Both the position numbers and the translations under genes were made by a program. This document shows, one piece after another, positions 38,017 through 50,100 of a DNA stretch of 64,000 nucleotides; the first letter of the stretch is position 1, and every line of letters starts with the position of its first letter. Under the pieces are notes generated by a model. The model had not been told where the DNA came from. It saw only the letters and a program-made list of their open reading frames with translations, and searched no databases. The stretch covers positions 12,722,146-12,786,145 of the forward strand of contig NC_060118.1 in NCBI RefSeq assembly GCF_021155765.1. The letters are read 5' to 3'. Origin of the DNA: Diprion similis. Its lineage: Eukaryota; Arthropoda; Insecta; Hymenoptera; Diprionidae.

Positions 38017-41000
38017 AAGGCTAACCCCTTTGCATTTTTGTCGAAAATTTCGACGACTTTGAAAAGTGCTGCAATTAATTCTTTAGGGTACTATTCCGAC
38101 GTGATTTTGCGAGAGGAATCGATTGATCGCAGTCATGATACGCTGCGAGCAACACCTGCAAAGTTACAGCCGAAAAACTGCAAATTTTGGTCGTCATTTC
38201 TCTGCTGCTGGTCCTAGGCTATTTTTGATGTGTTTTCTGAGTTCCTGGGCGTCGAATTAGTCTAAAAAGCGTCATACGGATCGATTCCCAGACAAAAGAT
38301 TTTTCGGCCAAAAAAAATCCAAGGCTAACCCCTTTGCATTTTTGGCGAAAATTTCGACGACTTTGAAAAGTGCTGCAATTAATTCTTTGGGGTACTATTC
38401 CGACGTGATTTTGCGAGAGGAATCGATTAATCGCAGTCCCGATACGCTGCGAGCAACACCTGCAAAGTTACAGCCGAAAAACTGCAGATTTTCATCGTCA
38501 TTTCTCCGCTGCTGGTCCTAGGCTATTTTTCATGTGTTTTCTGAGTTCCTGGGCGTCGAATTAGTCTGAAAAGCGTCATACGGATCGATTCCCAGACAAA
38601 AGATTTATCGGCCAAAAAAAATCCAAGGCTAACCCCTTTGCATTTTTGGCGAAAATTTCGACGACTTTGAAAAGTGCTGCAATTAATTTTTTAGGGTACT
38701 ATTCCGACGTGATTTTGCGAGAGGAATCGATTGATCGCAGTCCCGATACGCTGCGAGCAACACCTGCAAAGTTACAACCGAAAAACTGCAAATTTTGGTC
38801 GTCATTTATCTGCTGCTGGTCCTAGGCTATTTTTGATGTGTTTTCTGAGTTCCTGGGCGTCGAATTAGTCTAAAAAGCGTCATACGGATCGATTCCCAGA
38901 CAAAAGATTTTTCGGCCAAAAAAAATCCAAGGCTAACCCCTTTGCATTTTTGGCGAAAATTTCGACGACTTTGAAAAGTGCTGCAATTAATTTTTTAGGG
39001 TACTATTCCGACGTGATTTTGCGAGAGGAATCGATTGATCGCAGTCCCGATACACTGCGAGCAACACCTGCAAAGTTACAACCGAAAAACTGCAAATTTT
39101 GGTCGTCATTTATCTGCTGCTGATCCTAGGCTATTTTTGATGTGTTTTCTGAGTTCCTGGGCGTCGAATTAGTCTAAAAAGCGTCATACGGATCGATTCC
39201 CAGACAAAAGATTTTTCGGCCAAAAAAAATCCAAGGCTAACCCCTTTGCATTTTTGGCGAAAATTTCGACGACTTTGAAAAGTGCTGCAATTAATTTTTT
39301 AGGGTACTATTCCGACGTGATTTTGCGAGAGGAATCGATTGATCGCAGTCCCGATACGCTGCGAGCAACACCTGCAAAGTTACAGCCGAAAAACTGCAAA
39401 TTTTGGTCGTCATTTATCTGCTGCTGGTCCTAGGCTATTTTTGATGTGTTTTCTGAGTTCCTGGGCGTCGAATTAGTCTAAAAAGCGTCATACGGATCGA
39501 TTCCCAGACAAAAGATTTTTCGGCCAAAAAAAATCCAAGGCTAACCCCTTTGCATTTTTGGCGAAAATTTCGACGACTTTGAAAAGTGCTGCAATTAATT
39601 CTTTGGGGTACTATTCCGACGTGATTTTGCGAGAGGAATCGATTAATCGCAGTCCCGATACGCTGCGAGCAACACCTGCAAAGTTACAGCCGAAAAACTG
39701 CAGATTTTCATCGTCATTTCTCCGCTGCTGGTCCTAGGCTATTTTTCATGTGTTTTCTGAGTTCCTGGGCGTCGAATTAGTCTGAAAAGCGTCATACGGA
39801 TCGATTCCCAGACAAAAGATTTATCGGCCAAAAAAAATCCAAGGCTAACCCCTTTGCATTTTTGGCGAAAATTTCGACGACTTTGAAAAGTGCTGCAATT
39901 AATTCTTTGGGGTACTATTCCGACGTAATTTTGCGAGAGGAATCGATTAATCGCAGTCCCGATACGCTGCGAGCAACACCTGCAAAGTTACAGCCGAAAA
40001 ACTGCAGATTTTCATCGTCATTTCTCCGCTGCTGGTCCTAGGCTCTTTTTCATGTGTTTTCTGAGTTCCTGGGCGTCGAATTAGTCTAAAAAGCGTCATA
40101 CGGATCGATTCCCAGACAAAAGATTTTTCGGCCAAAAAAAATCCAAGGCTAACCCCTTTGCATTTTTGGCGAAAATTTCGACGACTTTGAAAAGTGCTGC
40201 AATTAATTCTTTGGGGTACTATTTCGACGTGATTTTGCGAGAGGAATCGATTAATCGCAGTCCCGATACGCTGCGAGCAACACCTGCAAAGTTACAGCCG
40301 AAAAACTGCAGATTTTCATCGTCATTTTTCCGCTGCTGGTCCTAGGCTATTTTTCATGTGTTTTCTGAGTTCCTCGGCGTCGAATTAGTCTAAAAAGCGT
40401 CATACGGATCGATTCCCAGACAAAAGATTTTTCGGCCAAAAAAAATCCAAGGCTAACCCCTTTGCATTTTTGGCGAAAATTTCGACGACTTTGAAAAGTG
40501 CTGCAATTAATTCTTTGGGGTACTATTCCGACGTGATTTTGCGAGAGGAATCGATTAATCGCAGTCCCGATACGCTGCGAGCAACACCTGCAAAGTTACA
40601 GCCGAAAAACTGCAGATTTTCATCGTCATTTCTCCGCTGCTGGTCCTAGGCTATTTTTCATGTGTTTTCTGAGTTCCTGGGCGTCGAATTAGTCTAAAAA
40701 GCGTCATACGGATCGATTCCCAGACAAAAGATTTTTCGGCCAAAAAAAATCCAAGGCTAACCCCTTTGCATTTTTGGCGAAAATTTCGACGACTTTGAAA
40801 AGTGCTGCAATTAATTCTTTGGGGTACTATTCCGACGTGATTTTGCGAGAGGAATCAAATGATCGCAGTCCCGATACGCTGCGAGCAACACCTGCAAAGT
40901 TACAGCCGAAAAACTGCAAATTTTGGTCGTCATTTGTCTGCTGCTGGTCCTAGCTTATTTTTGATGTGTTTTCTGAGTTTCTGGGCGTCGAATTAGTCTA

Positions 41001-41616
41001 AAAAGCGTCATACGGATCGATTCCCAGACAAAAGATTTTTCGGCCAAAAAAAATTCAAGGCTAACCCCTTTGCATTTTTGGCGAAAATTTCGACGACTTT
41101 GAAAAGTGCTGCAATTAATTCTTTGGGGTACTATTTCGACGTGATTTTGCGAGAGGAATCGATTGATCGCAGTCCCGATACGCTGCGAGCAACACCTGCA
41201 AAGTTACAACCGAAAAACTGCAAATTTTGGTCGTCATTTATCTGCTGCTGATTCTAGGCTATTTTTGATGTGTTTTCTGAGTTCCTGGGCGTCGAATTAG
41301 TCTAAAAAGCGTCATACGGATCGATTCCCAGACAAAAGATTTTTCGGCCGAAAAAAATCCAAGGCTAACCCCTTTGCATTTTTGGCGAAAATTTCGACGA
41401 CTTTGAAAAGTGCTGCAAATAATTGTTTAGGGTACTATTCCGACGTGATTTTGCGAGAGGAATCGATTGATCGCAGTCCCGATACGCTGCGAGCAACACC
41501 TGCAAAGTTACAACCGAAAAACTGCAAATTTTGGTCGTCATTTATCTGCTGCTGATTCTAGGCTATTTTTGATGTGTTTTCTGAGTTCCTGGGCGTCGAA
41601 TTAGTCTAGAAAGCGT
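38017..41616. repeat. 12-monomer block, second copy
   Basis: This is the copy of 33761-37360 with only a few later changes. For example, GACGTAATT occurs at 39924 only here, and the TTGTCGAAA variant of 35608 is absent here. The two copies are separated by two monomers of other subtypes. Confidence 0.85.
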
Positions 41617-42273
41617 CATACGGATCGATTCCCAGACAAAAAATTTTTCGGCCGAAAAAAAATCCAAGGCTAACCCCTTTGCATTTTTGGCGAAAATTTC
41701 GACGACTTTGAAAAGTGCTGCAATTAATTTTTTAGGGTACTATCCCGACGTGATTTTGCGAGAGGAATCGATTGATCGCAGTCCCGATACGCTGCGAGCA
41801 ACACCTGCAAAGTTACAGCCGAAAAACTGCAAATTTTCGTCGTCATTTCTCTGCTGCTGGTTCTAGGCTATTTTTGATGTGTTTTCTGAGTTCCTGGGCG
41901 TAGAATTAGTCTAAAAAGCGTCATACGGATCGATTCCCAGACAAAAGATTTTTCGGCCAAAAAAAATTCAAGGCTAACCCCTTTGCATTTTTGGCGAAAA
42001 TTTCGACGACTTTGAAAAGTGCTGCAATTAATTCTTTAGGGTACTATTCCGACGTGATTTTGCGAGAGGAATCGAATGATCGCAGTCCCGATACGCTGCG
42101 AGCAACACCTGCAAAGTTACAGCCGAAAAACTGCAAATTTTGGTCGTCATTTCTCTGCTGCTGGTCCTAGGCTATTTTTGATGTGTTTTCTAAGTTCCTG
42201 GGCGTCGAATTAGTCTAAAAAGCGTCATACGGATCGATTCCCAGACAAAAGATTTTTCGGCCAAAAAAAATCC

Positions 42274-45200
42274 AAGGCTAACCCCTTTGCATTTTTGGCG
42301 AAAATTTTGACGACTTTGAAAAGTGCTGCAATTAATTCTTTGGGGTACTATTCCGACGTGATTTTGCGAGAGGAATCGATTAATCGCAGTCCCGATACGC
42401 TGCGAGCAACACCTGCAAAGTTACAGCCGAAAAACTGCAGATTTTCATCGTCATTTCTCCGCTGCTGGTCCTAGGCTATTTTTCATGTGTTTTCTGAGTT
42501 CCTGGGCGTCGAATTAGTCTGAAAAGCGTCATACGGATCGATTCCCAGACAAAAGATTTTTCGGCCAAAAAAAATCCAAGGCTAACCCCTTTGCATTTTT
42601 GGCGAAAATTTCGACGACTTTGAAAAGTGCTGCAATTAATTCTTTGGGGTACTATTCCGACGTGATTTTGCGAGAGGAATCGATTAATCGCAGTCCCGAT
42701 ACGCTGCGAGCAACACCTGCAAAGTTACAGCCGAAAAACTGCAGATTTTCATCGTCATTTCTCCGCTGCTGGTCCTAGGCTATTTTTCATGTGTTTTCTG
42801 AGTTCCTGGGCGTCGAATTAGTCTAAAAAGCGTCATACGGATCGATTCCCAGACAAAAGATTTTTCGGCCAAAAAAAATCCAAGGCTAACCCCTTTGCAT
42901 TTTTGGCGAAAATTTCGACGACTTTGAAAAGTGCTGCAATTAATTCTTTGGGGTACTATTCCGACGTGATTTTGCGAGAGGAATCGATTAATCGCAGTCC
43001 CGATACGCTGCGAGCAACACCTGCAAAGTTACAGCCGAAAAACTGCAGATTTTCATCGTCATTTCTCCGCTGCTGGTCCTAGGCTATTTTTCATGTGTTT
43101 TCTGAGTTCCTGGGCGTCGAATTAGTCTAAAAAGCGTCATACGGATCGATTCCCAGACAAAAGATTTTTCGGCCAAAAAAAATCCAAGGCTAACCCCTTT
43201 GCATTTTTGGCGAAAATTTCGACGACTCTGAAAAGTGCTGCAATTAATTCTTTGGGGTACTATTCCGACGTGATTTTGCGAGAGGAATCGATTAATCGCA
43301 GTCCCGATACGCTGCGAGCAACACCTGCAAAGTTACAGCCGAAAAACTGCAGATTTTCATCGTCATTTCTCCGCTGCTGGTCCTAGGCTATTTTTCATGT
43401 GTTTTCTGAGTTCCTGGGCGTCGAATTAGTCTAAAAAGCGTCATACGGATCGACTCCCAGACAAAAGATTTTCCGGCCAAAAAAAATCCAAGGCTAACCC
43501 CTTTGCATTTTTGGCGAAAATTTCGACGACTTTGAAAAGTGCTGCAATTAATTCTTTGGGGTACTATTCCGACGTGATTTTGCGAGAGGAATCGATTAAT
43601 CGCAGTCCCGATACGCTGCGAGCAACACCCGCAAAGTTACAGCCGAAAAACTGCAGATTTCATCGTCATTTCTCCGCTGCTGGTCCTAGGCTATTTTTCA
43701 TGTGTTTTCTGAGTTCCTGGGCGTCGAATTAGTCTAAAAAGCGTCATACGGATCGATTCCCAGACAAAAGATTTTTCGGCCAAAAAAAATCGAAGGCTAA
43801 CCCCTTTGCATTTTTGGCGAAAATTTCGACGACTTTGAAAAGTGCTGCAATTAATTCTTTGGGGTACTATTCCGACGTGATTTTGCGAGAGGAATCGATT
43901 AATCGCAGTCCCGATACGCTGCGAGCAACACCTGCAAAGTTACAGCCGAAAAACTGCAGATTTTCATCGTCATTTCTCCGCTGCTGGTCCTAGGCTATTT
44001 TTCATGTGTTTTCTGAGTTCCTGGGCGTCGAATTAGTCTAAAAAGCGTCATACGGATCGATTCCCAGACAAAAGATTTTTCGGCCAAAAAAAATCCAAGG
44101 CTAACCCCTTTGCATTTTTGGCGAAAATTTCGACGACTTTGAAAAGTGCTGCAATTAATTCTTTGGGGTACTATTCCGACGTGATTTTGCGAGAGGAATC
44201 GATTAATCGCAGTCCCGATACGCTGCGAGCAACACCTGCAAAGTTACAGCCGAAAAACTGCAGATTTCATCGTCATTTCTCCGCTGCTGGTCCTAGGCTA
44301 TTTTTCATGTGTTTTCTGAGTTCCTGGGCGTCGAATTAGTCTAAAAAGCGTCATACGGATCGATTCCCAGACAAAAGATTTTTCGGCCAAAAAAAATCCA
44401 AGGCTAACCCCTTTGCATTTTTGGCGAAAATTTCGACGACTTTGAAAAGTGCTGCAATTAATTCTTTGGGGTACTATTCCGACGTGATTTTGCGAGAGGA
44501 ATCGATTAATCGCAGTCCCGATACGCTGCGAGCAACACCTGCAAAGTTACAGCCGAAAAACTGCAGATTTTCATCGTCATTTCTCCGCTGCTGGTCCTAG
44601 GCTATTTTTCATGTGTTTTCTGAGTTCCTGGGCGTCGAATTAGTCTAAAAAGCGTCATACGGATCGATTCCCAGACAAAAGATTTTTCGGCCAAAAAAAA
44701 TCCAAGGCTAACCCCTTTGCATTTTTGGCGAAAATTTCGACGACTCTGAAAAGTGCTGCAATTAATTTTTTGGGGTACTATTCCGACGTGATTTTGCGAG
44801 AGGAATCGATTAATCGCAGTCCCGATACGCTGCGAGCAACACCTGCAAAGTTACAGCCGAAAAACTGCAGATTTTCATCGTCATTTCTCCGCTGCTGGTC
44901 CTAGGCTATTTTTCATGTGTTTTCTGAGTTCCTGGGCGTCGAATTAGTCTAAAAAGCGTCATACGGATCGATTCCCAGACAAAAGATTTTCCGGCCAAAA
45001 AAAATCCAAGGCTAACCCCTTTGCATTTTTGGCGAAAATTTCGACGACTTTGAAAAGTGCTGCAATTAATTCTTTGGGGTACTATTCCGACGTGATTTTG
45101 CGAGAGGAATCGATTAATCGCAGTCCCGATACGCTGCGAGCAACACCTGCAAAGTTACAGCCGAAAAACTGCAGATTTTTATCGTCATTTCTCCGCTGCT

Positions 45201-47114
45201 GGTCCTAGGCTATTTTTCATGTGTTTTCTGAGTTCCTGGGCGTCGAATTAGTCTAAAAAGCGTCATACGGATCGATTCCCAGACAAAAGATTTTTCGGCC
45301 AAAAAAAATCCAAGGCTAACCCCTTTGCATTTTTGGCGAACATTTCGACGACTCTGAAAAGTGCTGCAATTAATTCTTTGGGGTACTATTCCGACGTGAT
45401 TTTGCGAGAGGAATCGATTAATCGCAGTCCCGATACGCTGCGAGCAACACCTGCAAAGTTACAGCCGAAAAACTGCAGATTTTCATCGTCATTTCTCCGC
45501 TGCTGGTCCTAGGCTATTTTTCATGTGTTTTCTGAGTTCCTGGGCGTCGAATTAGTCTAAAAAGCGTCATACGGATCGATTCCCAGACAAAAGATTTTTC
45601 GGCCAAAAAAAATCCAAGGCTCACCCCTTTGCATTTTTGGCGAAAATTTCGACGACTTTGAAAAGTGCTGCAATTAATTCTTTGGGGTACTATTCCGACG
45701 TGATTTTGCGAGAGGAATCGATTAATCGCAGTCCCGATACGCTGCGAGCAACACCTGCAAAGTTACAGCCGAAAAACTGCAGATTTTCATCGTCATTTCT
45801 CCGCTGCTGGTCCTAGGCTATTTTTCATGTGTTTTCTGAGTTCCTGGGCGTCGAATTAGTCTAAAAAGCGTCATACGGATCGATTCCCAGACAAAAGATT
45901 TTTCGGCCAAAAAAAATCCAAGGCTAACCCCTTTGCATTTTTGGCGAAAATTTCGACGACTTTGAAAAGTGCTGCAATTAATTCTTTGGGGTACTATTCC
46001 GACGTGATTTTGCGAGAGGAATCGATTAATCGCAGTCCCGATACGCTGCGAGCAACACCTGCAAAGTTACAGCCGAAAAACTGCAGATTTTCATCGTCAT
46101 TTCTCCGCTGCTGGTCCTAGGCTATTTTTCATGTGTTTTCTGAGTTCCTGGGCGTCGAATTAGTCTAAAAAGCGTCATACGGATCGATTCCCAGACAAAA
46201 GATTTTTCGGCCAAAAAAAATCCAAGGCTAACCCCTTTGCATTTTTGGCGAAAATTTCGACGACTTTGAAAAGTGCTGCAATTAATTCTTTGGGGTACTA
46301 TTCCGACGTGATTTTGCGAGAGGAATCGATTAATCCTAGTCCCGATACGCTGCGAGCAACACCTGCAAAGTTACAGCCGAAAAACTGCAGATTTTCATCG
46401 TCATTTCTCCGCTGCTGGTCCTAGGCTATTTTTCATGTGTTTTCTGAGTTCCTGGGCGTCGAATTAGTCTGAAAAGCGTCATACGGATCGATTCCCAGAC
46501 AAAAGATTTTTCGGCCAAAAAAAATCCAAGGCGAAAATTTCGACGACTTTGAAAAGTGCTGCAATTAATTCTTTGGGGTACTATTCCGACGTGATTTTGC
46601 GAGAGGAATCGATTAATCGCAGTCCCGATACGCTGCGAGCAACACCTGCAAAGTTACAGCCGAAAAACTGCAGATTTTCATCGTCATTTCTCCGCTGCTG
46701 GTCCTAGGCTATTTTTCATGTGTTTTCTGAGTTCCTGGGCGTCGAATTAGTCTAAAAAGCGTCATACGGATCGATTCCCAGACAAAAGATTTTTCGGCCA
46801 AAAAAAATCCAAGGCTAACCCCTTTGCATTTTTGGCGAAAATTTCGACGACTTTGAAAAGTGCTGCAATTAATTCTTTGGGGTACTATTCCGACGTGATT
46901 TTGCGAGAGGAATCGATTAATCGCAGTCCCGATACGCTGCGAGCAACACCTGCAAAGTTACAGCCGAAAAACTGCAGATTTTCATCGTCATTTCTCCGCT
47001 GCTGGTCCTAGGCTATTTTTCATGTGTTTTCTGAGTTCCTGGGCGTCGAATTAGTCTAAAAAGCGTCATACGGATCGATTCCCAGACAAAAGATTTTTCG
47101 GCCAAAAAAAATCC
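42274..47114. repeat. Uniform block of 16 monomers of one subtype
   Basis: Sixteen consecutive monomers all carry GATTAATCGC, CAGATTTTCATCG (or its 1-base-deleted form), TTCTCCGCTGC and TTTTTCATG. The few differences are scattered single bases. Elsewhere this subtype occurs mostly singly or in short runs of two to four. The measured length plus one 21-bp and two 1-bp deletions equals 16 x 304. Confidence 0.9.
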
Positions 47115-50100
47115 AAGGCTAACCCCTTTGCATTTTTGGCGAAAATTTCGACGACTTTGAAAAGTGCTGCAATTAATTCTTTAGGGTACTATTCCGACGT
47201 GATTTTGCGAGAGGAATCGATTGATCGCAGTCCCGATACGCTGCGAGCAACACCTGCAAAGTTACAGCCGAAAAACTGCAAATTTTGGTCGTCATTTATC
47301 TGCTGCTGGTCCTAGGCTATTTTTGATGTGTTTTCTGAGTTCCTGGGCGTCGAATTAGTCTAAAAAGCGTCATACGGATCGATTCCCAGACAAAAGATTT
47401 TTCGGCCAAAAAAAATCCAAGGCTAACCCCTTTGCATTTTTGGCGAAAATTTCGACGACTTTGAAAAGTGCTGCAATTAATTCTTTAGGGTACTATTCCG
47501 ACGTGATTTTGCGAGAGGAATCGAATGATCGCAGTCCCGATACGCTGCGAGCAACACCTGCAAAGTTACAGCCGAAAAACTGCAAATTTTCGTCGTCATT
47601 TCTCTGCTGCTGGTCCTAGGCTATTTTTGATGTGTTTTCTGAGTTTCTGGGCGTCGAATTAGTCTAAAAAGCGTCATACAGATCGATTCCCAGACAAAAG
47701 ATTTTTCGGCCAAAAAAAATCCAAGGCTAACCCCTTTGCATTTTTGGCGAAAATTTCGACGACTTTGAAAAGTGCTGCAATTAATTCTTTGGGGTACTAT
47801 TCCGACGTGATTTTGCGAGAGGAATCGATTAATCGCAGTCCCGATACGCTGCGAGCAACACCTGCAAAGTTACAGCCGACAAACTGCAGATTTTCATCGT
47901 CATTTCTCCGCTGCTGGTCCTAGGCTATTTTTCATGTGTTTTCTGAGTTCCTGGGCGTCGAATTAGTCTGAAAAGCGTCATACGGATCGATTCCCAGACA
48001 AAAGATTTTTCGGCCAAAAAAAATCCAAGGCGAAAATTTCGACGACTTTGAAAAGTGCTGCAATTAATTCTTTGGGGTACTATTCCGACGTGATTTTGCG
48101 AGAGGAATCGAATGATCGCAGTCCCGATACGCTGCGAGCAACACCTGCAAAGTTACAGCCGAAAAACTGCAAATTTTCGTCGTCATTTCTCTGCTGCTGG
48201 TCCTAGGCTATTTTTGATGTGTTTTCTGAGTTCCTGGGCGTCAAATTAGTCTAAAAAGCGTCATACGGATCGATTCCCAGACAAAAGATTTTTCGGCCGA
48301 AAAAAAATCCAAGGCTAACCCCTTTGCATTTTTGGCGAAAATTTCGACGACTTTGAAAAGTGCTGCAATTAATTTTTCAGGGTACTATTCCGACGTGATT
48401 TTGCGAGAGGAATCGATTGATCGCAGTCTCGATACGCTGCGAGCAACACCTGCAAAGTTACAGCCAAAAAACTGCAAATTTTGGTCGTCGTTTCTCTGCT
48501 GCTGGTCCTAGGCTATTTTTGATGTGTTTTCTGAGTTCCTGGGCGTCGAATTAGTCTAAAAAGCGTCATACGGATCGATTCCCAGACAAAAGATTTTTCG
48601 GCCAAAAAAAATTCAAGGCTAACCCCTTTGCATTTTTGGCGAAAATTTCGACGACTTTGAAAAGTGCTGCAATTAATTCTTTAGGGTACTATTCCGACGT
48701 GATATTGCGAGAGGAATCGATTGATCGCAGTCCCGATACGCTGCGAGCAACACCTGCAAAGTTACAGCCGAAAAACTGCAAATTTTGGTCGTCATTTCTC
48801 TGCTGCTGGTCCTAGGCTATTTTTGATGTGTTTTCTGAGTTCCTGGGCGTCGAATTAGTCCAAAAAGCGTCATACGGATCGATTCCCAGACAAAAGATTT
48901 TTCGGCCAAAAAAAATCCAAGGCTAACCCCTTTGCATTTTTGGCGAAAATTTCGACGACTTTGAAAAGTGCTGCAATTAATTCTTTAGGGTACTATTCCG
49001 ACGTGATTTTGCGAGAGGAATCGATTGATCGCAGTCCCGATACGCTGCGAGCAACACCTGCAAAGTTACAGCCGAAAAACTGCAAATTTTCGTCGGCATT
49101 TCTCTGCTGCTGGTCCTAGGCTATTTTTGATGTGTTTTCTGAGTTCCTGGGCGTCGAATTAGTCTAAAAAGCGTCATACGGATCGATTCCCAGACAAAAG
49201 ATTTTTCGGCCAACAAAAATTCAAGGCTAACCCCTTTGCATTTTTGGCGAAAATTTCGACGACTTTGAAAAGTGCCGCAATTAATTCTTTAGGGTCCTAT
49301 TCCGACGTGATTTTGCGAGAGGAATCGATTGATCGCAGTCCCGATACGCTGCGAGCAACACCTGCAAAGTTACAACCGAAAAACTGCAAATTTTGGTCGT
49401 CATTTATCTGCTGCTGGTCCTAGGCTATTTTTGATGTGTTTTCTGAGTTCCTGGGCGTCGAATTAGTCTAAAAAGCGTCATACGGATCGATTCCCAGACA
49501 AAAGATTTTTCGGCCAAAAAAAATTCAAGGCTAACCCCCTTGCATTTTTGGCGAAAATTTCGACGACTTTGAAAAGTGCTGCAATTAATTCTTTAGGGTA
49601 CTATTTCGACGTGATTTTGCGAGAGGAATCGATTGATCGCAGTTCCGATACGCTGCGAGCAACACCTGCAAAGTTACAGCCGAAAAACTGCAAATTTTCG
49701 TCGTCATTTCTCTGCTGCTGGTCCTAGGCTATTTTTGATGTGTCTTCTGAGTTCCTGGGCGTCGAATTAGTCTAGAAAGCGTCATACGGATCGATTCCCA
49801 GACAAAAGATTTTTCGGCCAAAAAAAATCCTTGGCTAACCCCTTTGCATTTTTGGCGAAAATTTCGACGACTTTGAAAAGTGCTGCAATCAATTTTTTAG
49901 GGTACTATCCCGACGTGATTTTGCGAGAGGAATCGATTGATCGCAGTCCCGATACGCTGCGAGCAACACCTGCAAAGTTACAGCCGAAAAACTGCAAATT
50001 TTCGTCGTCATTTCTCTGCTGCTGGTCCTAGGCTATTTTTGATGTGTTTTCTGAGTTCCTGGGCGTCGAATTAGTCTAAAAAGCGTCATACGGATCGATT

